Shown: positions 29,673-38,782 of the stretch, one piece after another
Layout of the letters: each line of letters starts with the position of its first letter
Position numbering within the stretch: the first letter of the stretch is position 1
Assembly: GCF_000738005.1 (NCBI RefSeq)
Contig: NZ_JHAL01000001.1
Coordinates: forward strand, 510,196 to 574,195
Length of the DNA stretch: 64,000 bases
Source of the DNA: Bifidobacterium crudilactis
GTDB lineage: Bacteria; Actinomycetota; Actinomycetes; Actinomycetales; Bifidobacteriaceae
Direction: 5' to 3'
Notes under the pieces: model-generated
Database searches by the model: none
The model's input: the letters and a program-made list of their open reading frames with translations, nothing else
What the model was told of the DNA's origin: nothing
Made by a program: the position numbers and the translations under genes

Positions 29673-31100
29673 ATGGATGGAAAAGCACACGAAAAGAACG
29701 AAGACTCCGCAGGGGGAGCACCTTCGCGTCGCAGCAGGCTGATGAGGGGTGTCGTCACTCCCGTCCTCGGCCTGCTCGCCGTTGCATGCATCGTGTTGGG
29801 GATTATGAACGCGACCGTATGGAAGCCGAGTCGGAACATTTCGGCTGACACATCGGTGACGTCACGGTACATCACCACGGACCCGGGTGTTCTGAACCTT
29901 GTGGACGATCAGGTGGATGTGACTCTCAAGGCCTCGGATGCCCAGGCGACCGTATGCATGGCCATCGGTTACGCGCAGGATGTGTCAGGGTGGCTGGCAG
30001 GTCATCGGTATACGAGAATCACCGGTCTCGATACCTGGAACACGCTGGAACAGCGCAGCACTGCCGCCGCATCGGCGCAGTCCTCAGAGAACGCGGTGGC
30101 GTTCCAGGATTCCGATATGTGGCTAAGCACGAAATGCGCCACAGGGTCTGTCAGCATGAAGATCACCGATGACAGCAATCGCACGGTGCTGATAGCCGAC
30201 ACCGACGCGAGTGCGGCTCAGGACGCGAATTCTCAGGGCAGGACGTCGATGACGATGAGCTGGGTACGCACCCAGGTCCCCGATTTCGCCATGCCCTTGT
30301 ACTTTGCCGGAGGTCTGCTTGCGGTTCTCGGTGTGATGACGGCATCGGTGTTCGCCATGGAACCGGAGCGAAGGCGTAAACGCGAAGCCGAGGGCCATGA
30401 GGAACAGGAGCCCGAGATTACCGTACTCCAGGCCTTCACCGGCACCTTGTCACCTATAGGACGAGGCATACGTTCGGCGGTCAGGTCGAAATCCGCTTCG
30501 AAGTCTGCGGACAAGGACAGGAACGGCAAACGACGCGACAGGTCCCGTAGGCACCTCACTCAGGATGAGGCCTTCTCCACGGAGCCGGAGGAAAGTCTGG
30601 GCACACCCAAGATTATCGACGCCGGTTCGCGCAACATGGTTGCCGACCAGCAGCACAAGCACAGGCATCACGGTCTGCAGGCCGTTGTCGCCGCGGTCGA
30701 GGATGAGATGCATCCCGTTCACGAATCAGGTGACGGCGACGCTGAACGCCATAGCAGGCACGAGAACCCGCACGAGAATGCACAGGAAGATAGGTCTCGT
30801 TCAGATGCCGAGCGTTCCGAGACGGAGCGTGAACACCGTTCGGAGCGTTCATCACGGCGTGCGCAGCGCATGAATCGCAGCTCGAAGCCATTGACGCACT
30901 CTGAAGATGCAGTACAGGCATCTTCCTCCGAAGAGACGACGGTTATCAGCAACGAGGATCTGGCGGCATTCTTCGCCAGATTGTCCTCGGAGGAAGCCAA
31001 GAAGGATAACTCGGCGGAAGACAAGGCCGACGATTCCGCAAACCGTGACGCCGAGGTGAGTGAAAGTGCCGGTAAGAACACGGCAGGGGAGGAGCAATGA
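29673..31100 (+). CDS. Membrane protein of unknown function with long charged cytoplasmic tail
   Basis: Two helices (residues about 25-48 and about 203-228) frame an extracytoplasmic domain of roughly 155 residues (WKPSRNISADTSVTSRYITTDPGVLNLVDDQVDVTL onward). The remaining 245 residues are very rich in E, R, K, S and H and look disordered. ATG 29673 fits the sequence GAATAGCGGTGTT just before it only weakly. The gene overlaps the lipoprotein gene at 31097 by 4 bp (ATGA), so the two are made together. I do not recognise a named family; the pairing suggests an envelope complex. Confidence 0.75.
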   Translation: MDGKAHEKNEDSAGGAPSRRSRLMRGVVTPVLGLLAVACIVLGIMNATVWKPSRNISADTSVTSRYITTDPGVLNLVDDQVDVTLKASDAQATVCMAIGYAQDVSGWLAGHRYTRITGLDTWNTLEQRSTAAASAQSSENAVAFQDSDMWLSTKCATGSVSMKITDDSNRTVLIADTDASAAQDANSQGRTSMTMSWVRTQVPDFAMPLYFAGGLLAVLGVMTASVFAMEPERRRKREAEGHEEQEPEITVLQAFTGTLSPIGRGIRSAVRSKSASKSADKDRNGKRRDRSRRHLTQDEAFSTEPEESLGTPKIIDAGSRNMVADQQHKHRHHGLQAVVAAVEDEMHPVHESGDGDAERHSRHENPHENAQEDRSRSDAERSETEREHRSERSSRRAQRMNRSSKPLTHSEDAVQASSSEETTVISNEDLAAFFARLSSEEAKKDNSAEDKADDSANRDAEVSESAGKNTAGEEQ

Positions 31101-32104
31101 CTATCAGAAAAGGTATGAAGGCCACATTCTGTGCGATTCTGGCGGGTTCTCTGGCGTTTACCCTTGCCGCCTGTGAGGGGCAGGTGCCGCAGGTCTCCAC
31201 ATCCACGTCGAGTTCCAAAGCTCCTGATCTGACTCAGAAGCAGGAGAAGGCGATACGGGACAAGATTCTCGACAGTCTGAACAAAGCCAATGAGGCGAAG
31301 GACCCTTCATTGCTTGAGTCCAGGGTCACCGGACCGCAACTGCAGATACGTACCAGCGAATTGAAGGTCGCTCAGGCCACCGGCACGCTCGATGCGAAGA
31401 CCACGATTCCCAGTGACATCATGCAGACGGTCATTCCGACCGATAGCGGTTGGCCGCGTTCGGTGTTCACCATCACCACCACCACCTCGGACCAGCAATC
31501 GAAACGACTTCTGGTGCTTGATCAGAATTCGGCACGGGAGAACTTCAAGCTTTGGGGCGTCGCACGGCTCTTTCCCGGGGCTCAGTTGCCGAAATTCCAG
31601 GTTCCCAGCATCGGCTCCCAGATGGGACAGGTGAATGACAGCGGACTCGTCGCCACTCCGGCCCAGGCGGTGCAACGGTATGCGGATCTGTTGCAGAACG
31701 GGGCTTCCAGCAAATACGCCGATGAGTTCGGCGCTGATTATTTCCGCCAGGATCTCGGGAAGCTTACGGAAACGGTGCAGGAAGGCATCGCCGCCAACAA
31801 CGGTACTCAGCAGCAGGTCTTCTCCGCGCAGGCCGACGGCATCAAGGTAATGCGTTCCTCGGATGGTGGTGACCTCGTGGTCGCCCAGATCAATTCGGTC
31901 TGGACCAGAACCGCCGGTGAAGGACGTGAATCCCTTCCCGCCTCAGATGCGGAGAAAGCCTTGTTCGGAACGACGACGGCGACCAGCACCATCAAGGCGA
32001 GTTATGTGAACGTCGTGGCGATGTATATTCCGCCCGCAGGTTCGGATGCGAAGATACAGGCAGTCGGCGCCGAGCGTCAGCCGATTACGGTCGAAGCTCA
32101 ATAA
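31097..32104 (+). CDS. Lipoprotein of unknown function
   Basis: A 335-residue secreted lipoprotein: basic start MTIRKGMK, hydrophobic core and lipobox LAAC at about Cys26, then a Ser/Thr linker. The mature part is a single soluble domain without cysteines, with a KLWGVARLFPGAQLPKF stretch that looks conserved. Translation is coupled to the membrane protein upstream, and the thioredoxin-TPR gene follows after 94 bases. The function is unknown; a role at the cell surface with its upstream partner is an inference from coupling. Confidence 0.78.
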   Translation: MTIRKGMKATFCAILAGSLAFTLAACEGQVPQVSTSTSSSKAPDLTQKQEKAIRDKILDSLNKANEAKDPSLLESRVTGPQLQIRTSELKVAQATGTLDAKTTIPSDIMQTVIPTDSGWPRSVFTITTTTSDQQSKRLLVLDQNSARENFKLWGVARLFPGAQLPKFQVPSIGSQMGQVNDSGLVATPAQAVQRYADLLQNGASSKYADEFGADYFRQDLGKLTETVQEGIAANNGTQQQVFSAQADGIKVMRSSDGGDLVVAQINSVWTRTAGEGRESLPASDAEKALFGTTTATSTIKASYVNVVAMYIPPAGSDAKIQAVGAERQPITVEAQ

Positions 32105-32198
32105 TGCAACTTTTTGCGCGGACTGGTCGTTGCATCCATCGCGGCCTTTGAACCGTTCAACGGCGGTTCGCAGAGATATGAGTAAGCAGGAGGGTCAT

Positions 32199-33167
32199 AT
32201 GGCAACAAATAATCAAGGATTCCAACCCGGGGTCTCTTTGGCGGGCGCGGTCGATCTGGAAGCTCTCAAGCATCAGGCGAAGGCTCAGCCGGGTGAAGCG
32301 GGCGGTGCCCCGGCGGCAGGCGGATATGTCATCGACACCACATCATCGGGTTTCCAGGCGGTGATGCAGACTTCGGCGACGTTCCCGATTCTCTTGCTGC
32401 TATGGGTGCCGAGCGATAAACGCCTTTTCCCGCTTGCCAAGGCGCTGGCGGATGCGGTCAACGTGCAGAAGGGCAAGGTGCAGCTCGCGCGTATCGACAT
32501 AGCTGCCGAACCTGAGATCGCGCAGGCCTTCCGCGTCCAGGGAGCTCCGGCGTTATTCGCTTTGATAGGTGGAAGACCCATGCCTGTGCTGCAGGGGATG
32601 CCGTCGGATGAAGAGCTCAAGCAACTCACCGATGAACTCATCCCGCAGGTCATCAGCCTCGCACAGCAGTCAGGAGTGACCGGCACCGCGCCGTATCAGG
32701 AGACCGCGGACTCGGCTTCGGATGAACAGACCGAGGCAGCTGAAGATGCTCCTGCGCTCCCCGCCGCTCACCAACGTGCACACCACCTCGCCGAGGAAGG
32801 CGATTATTCAGGTGCTGCCGAGGCGTATGCGGCGGTGCTCGAGGATGACCCTAGCGATACGCTTGCGGCCAGGGAACGTGCCAAGGCCTTGCTGCTGGCT
32901 CGTTCAGCGGCGTTGGATGTCAGGGTCGTGCGACAGGAGGCGGCGGAGCATCCTGATGATGCGGAGGCGCAGCTGTCCGTCGCGGATGTCGATATGATCG
33001 GCGGGCAGATCGGCGACGCCTTCGACCGGCTGCTCGAGTATTTGGGAAGTCATCGTGACCAGATGGAGCCCGTGCGCCAACGGCTGCTTGAATACTTCCT
33101 GATTCCCGAGGCTTCCGATCCTCGGCTGAAAACCGCACGTCAGCGTCTCGCCACGTTGATGTACTGA
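32199..33167 (+). CDS. Thioredoxin-fold/TPR protein, CnoX (YbbN)-like, without CxxC
   Basis: The start at 32199 has an excellent AGCAGGAGGGT; the longer frame to 32046 overlaps the lipoprotein gene. Residues about 40-150 form a thioredoxin fold (FPILLLLWVPSDKRLFPLAKAL, VQGAPALFALIGGRPMPVLQG), but the active site is WVPSDKR, with no cysteine, so it cannot act as a disulfide reductase. The C-terminal 130 residues are helical repeats (AHHLAEEGDYSGAAEAYAAVLEDDP) like the TPR part of YbbN/CnoX, a co-chaperone that holds clients for GroEL or DnaK. Length is 322 residues. A holdase role is inferred. Confidence 0.8.
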   Translation: MATNNQGFQPGVSLAGAVDLEALKHQAKAQPGEAGGAPAAGGYVIDTTSSGFQAVMQTSATFPILLLLWVPSDKRLFPLAKALADAVNVQKGKVQLARIDIAAEPEIAQAFRVQGAPALFALIGGRPMPVLQGMPSDEELKQLTDELIPQVISLAQQSGVTGTAPYQETADSASDEQTEAAEDAPALPAAHQRAHHLAEEGDYSGAAEAYAAVLEDDPSDTLAARERAKALLLARSAALDVRVVRQEAAEHPDDAEAQLSVADVDMIGGQIGDAFDRLLEYLGSHRDQMEPVRQRLLEYFLIPEASDPRLKTARQRLATLMY

Positions 33168-33254
33168 CAGGCAGGTGGATGACCGCGCTTCCTGAAGGGT
33201 GTCGGCATTGACGTCGTTGTCCCACCGTGTGGCGCGGGCATTGACGTCGTAAGC

Positions 33255-33887
33255 TCAGTGCTTCTCTCTGCGGTTCGTGCCGAAGCCCTCCAGGAAATGC
33301 GGGCCCGTGGTGAGCAGCTCATATTCGAATTGCTCCTTCCACAGCGCATAGGGGCGTTCCGCCAGACCGTCGTTGGAGAAGCGAACGTCGTCCGTGATTT
33401 CAGTGACGCAGAAGTCCGGTATTACCAGGTCGGTGACGGGGCCGCGTCTCTCCGCTTCCGCCACGATAAGCGGCGCGTTGCTTCCGCCGAAGACGTCGAT
33501 GTCCCAGCCGTCTTCCCCAAGCCAGGCGCTATAGCGGTTCTTGACTATGGGAGAGCCTCCGCGAAGCACGAGTTCGACGGCGACATCCGGGTCGATGTCC
33601 CTCTCCGCTTCGTACCGGGTTCCACCGATTGCCGGCCCCTTGACGGTGACGGAGGCGTCCGTGAACGCGTCACGGTGGCGTTGCAGCGTCGCGATCGCCT
33701 GAGTCTTACCATCCATGGCCAAACGGACGTTGTGCGCTTGGAGTCTCACCCGGAGTGCGAAATTATCCTGATGGACGTAGTAGCTCTGAACGATGAGAAT
33801 CGGTGCGTCGCCGTCATCCAGATCCGCAGGGAAGGCATGGCAGAAGAATCGTCGTTCGTATTCGAAGTCGCTCAGATCGTCTCTCAT
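33255..33887 (-). CDS. CYTH-like (triphosphate tunnel) domain protein
   Basis: A 210-residue protein with the order of charged motifs of CYTH domains: FEYERRF near the start (ExExK type), VRLQ, TVKGP, GTRYEAERDI, KNRYSAWL, WDIDVFGG and LIVAEAE. Such proteins form a beta tunnel that binds triphosphates (adenylate cyclase CyaB, thiamine triphosphatase, short-chain polyphosphatase). Which activity applies is not readable. The start at 33887 is chosen because residues before MRDDLSDFEYE are unconserved; its ribosome site is weak. The gene is convergent with the CnoX-like gene and 160 bases from tRNA-Arg. Confidence 0.65.
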   Translation of the reverse strand: MRDDLSDFEYERRFFCHAFPADLDDGDAPILIVQSYYVHQDNFALRVRLQAHNVRLAMDGKTQAIATLQRHRDAFTDASVTVKGPAIGGTRYEAERDIDPDVAVELVLRGGSPIVKNRYSAWLGEDGWDIDVFGGSNAPLIVAEAERRGPVTDLVIPDFCVTEITDDVRFSNDGLAERPYALWKEQFEYELLTTGPHFLEGFGTNRREKH

Positions 33888-34047
33888 GCCATCATTGTAG
33901 GGTCTGGCGGTGATGTGGGCACGCTGGTGCCGGTCGCCGGGCGGGTGCATGTGCCACCTGCGACGCTTAGAGGGGAGGGGCTTTCGATGCCGCGTGTGCA
34001 TTTGACGCGGTATTGGCATAGTATGGACGGGTTGCCGTTAGGCATAC

Positions 34048-34120
34048 GGGCTTGTAGCTCAGTGGATAGAGCGTCTGCCTCCGGAGCAGAAGGTCGTGGG
34101 TTCGAATCCCATTAAGCCCA
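34048..34120 (+). tRNA. tRNA-Arg (CCG)
   Basis: A 73-nt cloverleaf runs from GGGCTTG to TAAGCCC plus discriminator A. The anticodon loop CTCCGGA gives anticodon CCG (reads CGG). The T-arm is GTGGGTTCGAATCCCAT. No CCA is encoded. Confidence 0.95.
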
Positions 34121-34172
34121 CTTTCCCGGTAATGCCTTGACTCATGATGCCACTGCGGTCAGTGAATACCAG

Positions 34173-35192
34173 TCACCGGTGGTGTGTTGAAGGCTGTGCC
34201 CGAGTCGTGGTGTGCCTCAGAATGAGTTCGACCGGTACGGTCTGATGAGCGGCATCGACATGCTCGCCTCGGATCAATGCCAGTGTTTTCTTCGCGGTAA
34301 TCATTCCGAGTGCGCGCGGATCCTGTCTGACGGTGGTCAACCCGACTTCCTCGGCGAAGGTGCTGTCGTCGAAACCTGTGATCGATATGTCCTTGGGAAC
34401 GTCCATCCCGTATTTCCTTATCTGGAACAGAAAGGGCACGGCGAGTGAGTCCTGGTGGAAGCAAAGGGCGGTTGCGGGCTCTTGTTGTCCTAGCAGCGCC
34501 GTCATGGCCGCATTGATGCAGGTGTCGTCGTCATCGACCTGCAACACCTGCTGATGTATGCCCAGTTTCTCGCAGGCTTTGATGAATCCCGTAACCCGCA
34601 GTTGTGAGCTGAAGCTCAATGAGGATCCGAACGACTCGAGAATATACATGATGTTCGTATGCCCTAGTGTATGCAGATGGCGGACAGCCAGCCCGATGCC
34701 GGTGCCGTCGTCGATGCTGACGGAGGCGCTGAATCCGGAAGGCGAAGAGACGTTGATGCCGACGATGGGGATGTTCATGGATTTAAGTCTGGTTACTTCT
34801 TCAGGAAGAATGTCGAAGGAGGATACGATTACCGCGTCCGCATTGCGGCGCAACGGGAGATCCGCAAAAAAGTCCTTCCGCGTTTCGAGACTGTCTATCG
34901 GATACAGCACCAGGTCATATCCTTCCTCGCGAAGCACCGCGTTCAGACCTGACATGATTCCCGCAGTGAACCATTCAATATCGGCGCTGCCAATAAGCAG
35001 GGCGATTCTCAGTGACTGCCCCGATTTCAGGGTGCCTGGTGCTCGCGAAACGGCGAAGTTGAGGGATTCCGCTGCTTTGAGAACCTTGGCTCTGGTGGTT
35101 TCCGAAACGAGTTCCGGCCGGGTGAAGGAACGGGATACCGTTGCCACCGAGACACCTGATTGTCGTGCGACTTCGCTGATGCTGGCTTTCAT
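34173..35192 (-). CDS. LacI-family transcriptional regulator
   Basis: The N-terminal helix-turn-helix ISEVARQSGVSVATVSRSFTRPELVSETTRAKVLKAAE is diagnostic, and the rest (LRIALLIGS..., GINVSSPSGFSASVSIDDGTGIGLAVRHLHTLGHTNI) is a periplasmic-binding-protein-like sensor. Length is 339 residues. It is divergent from the ABC operon starting at 35466, and a perfect TGCAAAGCTTTGCA palindrome lies between the two genes, so it probably represses that operon, and maybe itself, until an alpha-glucoside-type sugar binds. The inducer cannot be read from sequence. Confidence 0.92.
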   Translation of the reverse strand: MKASISEVARQSGVSVATVSRSFTRPELVSETTRAKVLKAAESLNFAVSRAPGTLKSGQSLRIALLIGSADIEWFTAGIMSGLNAVLREEGYDLVLYPIDSLETRKDFFADLPLRRNADAVIVSSFDILPEEVTRLKSMNIPIVGINVSSPSGFSASVSIDDGTGIGLAVRHLHTLGHTNIMYILESFGSSLSFSSQLRVTGFIKACEKLGIHQQVLQVDDDDTCINAAMTALLGQQEPATALCFHQDSLAVPFLFQIRKYGMDVPKDISITGFDDSTFAEEVGLTTVRQDPRALGMITAKKTLALIRGEHVDAAHQTVPVELILRHTTTRAQPSTHHR

Positions 35193-35351
35193 CGCTGCCT
35201 CCTATCTGCAAGCTGTAGCAATCGTATCCTTTGAATCGAAGAATCGTTGTTGTCCCTGGCGTACTGCTCGTATGCCCGTGGTTACGGCCGCCGTCTGTCC
35301 ACAATGCGCCATCGGGTGCACGAGCACAGTGTAGAGAAACAAGGGCAGTAT

Positions 35352-35365
35352 TGCAAAGCTTTGCA
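35352..35365. promoter_or_regulatory. LacI-type operator palindrome
   Basis: TGCAAAGCTTTGCA is a perfect 14-bp palindrome with the central CG/GC-step symmetry typical of LacI-family operators. It lies between the divergent regulator and binding-protein genes, 31 bases upstream of the -35 at 35397. A second inverted pair, GTTGTAA (35418-35424) and TTACAAC (35445-35451), flanks the probable transcription start. Confidence 0.65.
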
Positions 35366-35396
35366 TAAAATGACAATATTTACATGAGAATTTGTT

Positions 35397-35426
35397 TTGA
35401 CAACTCAGAAGTCCTAGTTGTAAAGT
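35397..35426 (+). promoter_or_regulatory. Promoter of the GH31/ABC operon
   Basis: A consensus -35 TTGACA (35397-35402) is followed after 17-18 bases by GTAAAG or TAAAGT. It points to the binding-protein gene at 35466. Confidence 0.6.
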
Positions 35427-35465
35427 AGTCGTGTTCTTCAATACTTACAACGAAGTGAGGGAAAA

Positions 35466-36866
35466 ATGAATCTCAAACGCTGTGTCGCTGCTTGTGTTGC
35501 AACGCTTAGCATTATTTCACTGGCTGCTTGCGGCGGTGGCTCTGGTGAATCTTCAGGAGTAACCGATACCAAAAGCGACAAAGGGCTCGAAGTCCTTGGC
35601 GAGAACGTCAAATACGACCCCAATCATCTCGTCAACGGAGGTAAGCCGATATCGGTCGATTACTGGACTTGGGGAGATAAGAGCACCGATCCGGTGATCT
35701 CACTGATAAAGGATTACGAAAAGATTTATCCCAATGTCAAAATCAATGTGGTAACTGTCACGTGGGACGACTACTGGACTAAGCTCCCGCTGGCGCTCAA
35801 AGGCAAGAACGGGCCTGCGTTGTTCAACGTGCACAATTCGCAGGATGCGTTGCTGCGCCCATACCTCGCCAACTATGATATTCCGATCAAGGATCTGGAA
35901 GCCGACTACACCAATGTCAACACACATGAGGTCGACGGCAAAGTAGCCTATATCGATTCGGTCATCAACACCGGCAACATCTATTACAACAAAACGATGT
36001 GGAAGCAAGCAGGTCTGACTGACAGCGACATCCCGAAAACCTGGGACCAGCTCGTCGCCGTGGCGAAAAAGCTTACGAAGTTCGATGGGTCCAAGATGGT
36101 GCAGGCCGGTTTCAATATCAACGGGGACAGTACGTATGACGCGCTTTGGCAGGGCCTGAATTATCAAAAGGGCGAGTTGATGTTCAACAAGGCGGGCACG
36201 AAGGGCAACTACGACAATGCCGTCACCAAGGAGAATCTCCAGTTCCTCAAGGACCTGTATGACAAGGACAAGGTAGGAGCCACGAATTTCGGTGACGACG
36301 CGACCCAGAGTTTCGGCAACGGCCAGACCGCAATGGTGTATCGCTGGGGGTGGATGGAAGGCACGATGAAGGAGAAATACCCTGATATCGACTACGGCGT
36401 ATTCGCTACTCCGACGTTCACCGAAGATACGCCGTTCGCCTATGACCGGTATAACGGCGAGTCAACCGCCGGAATCAACAAGAACCAGAACGAAGAGCAG
36501 CAGAAGGTGGCACAGGACTTCGTCAAATACATGCTCGCCAATGACGACTTCCAGCGTTATGCGGTGCAGGCCCTGAATTCCTTCCCTGCAAAGAAGAGCA
36601 TGCAGAATGATGAGCAGATTCTGTCCAATCCTGTTATGGCGGCGATCAAGCCTCGTATAGACAGGCTCATCTGGCCTGGACCTGCCCCGTCGACTATGGA
36701 GACCAGCCCCAAGCAGGCCTTCCAGAACGTGTTCCAGAACGGCACATCGATTTCCAAGGCCGTCAGCGACGCACAGACGCAGATCGATAAGGATATGAAG
36801 AGCGGCAGTTTCACTTCGGTGGAAAGCAAGTACGCATTCTATGACGAGGCCGCCGCTCAGCAGTGA
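35466..36866 (+). CDS. Sugar ABC transporter solute-binding lipoprotein (family 1)
   Basis: A 466-residue extracytoplasmic sugar receptor of a CUT1 importer. The signal MNLKRCVAACVATLSIISLAAC has a lipobox Cys22. Family 1 marks are VDYWTWGD, DYEKIYPNVKINVVTVTWDDYWTKL and GQTAMVYRWGWM. The start has GTGAGGGAAAA upstream. The gene is followed by a stem-loop (36896-36936) that probably keeps this message more abundant than the permeases. With the next two permeases and the GH31 enzyme it forms a single operon under the LacI regulator. The sugar is probably a glucoside, inferred from GH31. Confidence 0.9.
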   Translation: MNLKRCVAACVATLSIISLAACGGGSGESSGVTDTKSDKGLEVLGENVKYDPNHLVNGGKPISVDYWTWGDKSTDPVISLIKDYEKIYPNVKINVVTVTWDDYWTKLPLALKGKNGPALFNVHNSQDALLRPYLANYDIPIKDLEADYTNVNTHEVDGKVAYIDSVINTGNIYYNKTMWKQAGLTDSDIPKTWDQLVAVAKKLTKFDGSKMVQAGFNINGDSTYDALWQGLNYQKGELMFNKAGTKGNYDNAVTKENLQFLKDLYDKDKVGATNFGDDATQSFGNGQTAMVYRWGWMEGTMKEKYPDIDYGVFATPTFTEDTPFAYDRYNGESTAGINKNQNEEQQKVAQDFVKYMLANDDFQRYAVQALNSFPAKKSMQNDEQILSNPVMAAIKPRIDRLIWPGPAPSTMETSPKQAFQNVFQNGTSISKAVSDAQTQIDKDMKSGSFTSVESKYAFYDEAAAQQ

Positions 36867-36895
36867 GCGTAGATCTCTATCGAATTTTGGGGGAA

Positions 36896-36936
36896 CTGCG
36901 TATTCAAGGCGTGCGGTGCGCACCTTGAATACGCAG
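36896..36936 (+). terminator. Intercistronic stem-loop after the binding-protein gene
   Basis: A perfect 14-bp stem (CTGCGTATTCAAGG with its complement) and a 13-base loop lie between the receptor gene and the permeases. It has no T-run; partial termination or mRNA protection would raise receptor levels over permease, as in many CUT1 operons. Confidence 0.6.
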
Positions 36937-36990
36937 ATTCCTGGCGAATCTTGACATTGCAGGAAAACAAGCGTTTGGAAATGGGCGGAA

Positions 36991-37920
36991 ATGGCAGCTT
37001 CACAGAGTGATCCTGGCGTGCTGGGGAAACGGCGCCGGGTCAGGGACGGGAATGACACCGTGGTGCAACGGGTGTTCAATATGCGCAATATCGCGGTCAC
37101 TGCGTTAATCGTATATTTCAGTATCTTCATGGTCTATCCGATATACAAGGCTTTCGCGGGAAGTCTGCATGAGTGGAATCCACTGGTAGGTACATACAAC
37201 TGGGTCGGATTGGACAATTTCAAGGCCGTGCTGACTGACGGTCTCTTCTGGAAATCATTATGGAACACCGCATATTTCTCGGTGTTCTCCATCGTGTTCA
37301 GAATCATCCTGGGCCTTGGCCTGGCACTGCTGCTGAGCTCTCGCCTGGTGAAGGCGAAAGATTCGCTGCGTGGATTGTTCTATATGCCGACGATCACACC
37401 TCTGGTCGCTGTGTCCTTTGTGTGGATGTGGATGTTCGATCCTCAATTCGGCATGATTAACAAAGTCACAGGTCTTGACATCAACTGGCTTAATGATTCG
37501 CATTGGGCGCTGCCTGCGATCATCATCATGACCATCTGGAAAGACTTCGGTTACGCCACGGTCCTGTACCTGGCGGGCCTGATGAATCTGCCCAGGGACG
37601 TCTATGAGGCGGCCCAGATTGACGGTGCCAACTCGTGGCAGACTTTCTGGCGGATTACCTTGCCGTTGCTCAAACCGACCACGCTGTTCATCGTGATCAC
37701 CTCGTTGATCACCTATGTGCAGGCCTATGTGCAGATTCTGGTCATGACCGAAGGCGGCCCCGGTACGGAGACGTACACCATCAGCTATCTGATTTTCGAT
37801 CAGGCTTTCCAGAAATACGACTTTGGCACCGCTTCGGCAATGAGCGTCATTCTCTTCGCCATAACCGGAGTCCTCACCATACTGATGTTCAGAGCGTCCG
37901 GAGACATGGAGCAATCATGA
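36991..37920 (+). CDS. Sugar ABC transporter permease (MalF-type)
   Basis: First permease of the importer, 309 residues with six helices. The EAA loop EAAQIDGANSWQTFWRITLPLLKP, which docks the ATPase, is intact, and TEGGPGTETYTISYLIFDQAF is typical of CUT1 permeases. The start ATGGCAGC follows GGCGGAA. It overlaps the next permease by 4 bp (ATGA). No ATPase gene is present in this operon; bifidobacteria commonly use one shared MsmK-type ATPase. Confidence 0.9.
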   Translation: MAASQSDPGVLGKRRRVRDGNDTVVQRVFNMRNIAVTALIVYFSIFMVYPIYKAFAGSLHEWNPLVGTYNWVGLDNFKAVLTDGLFWKSLWNTAYFSVFSIVFRIILGLGLALLLSSRLVKAKDSLRGLFYMPTITPLVAVSFVWMWMFDPQFGMINKVTGLDINWLNDSHWALPAIIIMTIWKDFGYATVLYLAGLMNLPRDVYEAAQIDGANSWQTFWRITLPLLKPTTLFIVITSLITYVQAYVQILVMTEGGPGTETYTISYLIFDQAFQKYDFGTASAMSVILFAITGVLTILMFRASGDMEQS

Positions 37921-38732
37921 AAAAAGCAGCCTCTATCACGTTGACGATTCTGTTGTTCGCCTTGGCGTTCATCACGATCGTTCCCTTCCTGTGGATGCTG
38001 ATCTCATCCTTCGCGACCAACAGTGACATCGTCAAAATCACCTCCTCGATTTTCCCGACGCCGACGACTCTGTCCAACTATTCGGGAATTCAGCAGAAAT
38101 TCGACTTCCTCAGACTGTTCGCCAATTCGCTCTTCGTGGCAACGGTGAAAACCATCATCATCATCTACACCAGCGCCGTCCTGGGGTATGTGTTCTCGAA
38201 GATGCACTTCCGGGGACGGGATGTGTTGTTCGGCGTGGTGTTGAGCACCATGATGATTCCCTGGGCGGTAACCATTATTCCTCAGTATGAGATGATGGTG
38301 GATTTCGGTTGGCTCGATTCATACAGATCGCTTATCGTTCCGGGTCTCGTGAGCGGTTTTGGGGTCTTTCTCTTCAAGCAGTCGATTGGCGGGATCTCTG
38401 ACGAGCTGATTGAGGCGGCGAAGTTGGACGGAGCCAGCGACTCAAGGATCTTCCATCGCATCATTCTGCCGATAAGTCATAACACCATTGCGGCTCTGGC
38501 TATTTTCACCTTCCTCTGGAACTGGGAGGACTATCTCTGGCCCTTCCTGATGATCACGGACGATAAAAAACAGCTGTTGTCGGTTGGGCTGAAAATGTTC
38601 AACGGTCAGTATGGGACCGACTACGGTGGTCTGTTCGCGGCGACATCTATTGCGATCATCCCGGTGATTGTCGTCTACATGATTTTCCAGAAACAATTCA
38701 TCGCCGGCATAGCGTCAGGCAGTGGAAAGTGA
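37917..38732 (+). CDS. Sugar ABC transporter permease (MalG-type)
   Basis: Second permease, 271 residues. ATG 37917 overlaps the previous stop, with GGAG just upstream; the longer open frame from 37635 lies inside the first permease. Six helices and the EAA loop EAAKLDGASDSRIFHRIILP are visible, as is the usual C-terminus KQFIAGIASGSGK. It delivers the same sugar with its partner. Confidence 0.9.
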   Translation: MKKAASITLTILLFALAFITIVPFLWMLISSFATNSDIVKITSSIFPTPTTLSNYSGIQQKFDFLRLFANSLFVATVKTIIIIYTSAVLGYVFSKMHFRGRDVLFGVVLSTMMIPWAVTIIPQYEMMVDFGWLDSYRSLIVPGLVSGFGVFLFKQSIGGISDELIEAAKLDGASDSRIFHRIILPISHNTIAALAIFTFLWNWEDYLWPFLMITDDKKQLLSVGLKMFNGQYGTDYGGLFAATSIAIIPVIVVYMIFQKQFIAGIASGSGK

Positions 38733-38782
38733 GATCCTCCTCGGATCACCACACAACTCGATTGAAAAAGGAACGCACGAGT

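Noticed and set aside
33258..34115. 285-residue plus-strand frame ending in tRNA-Arg
   Set aside because: It is antisense to the CYTH-like gene and runs through a tRNA; not coding.
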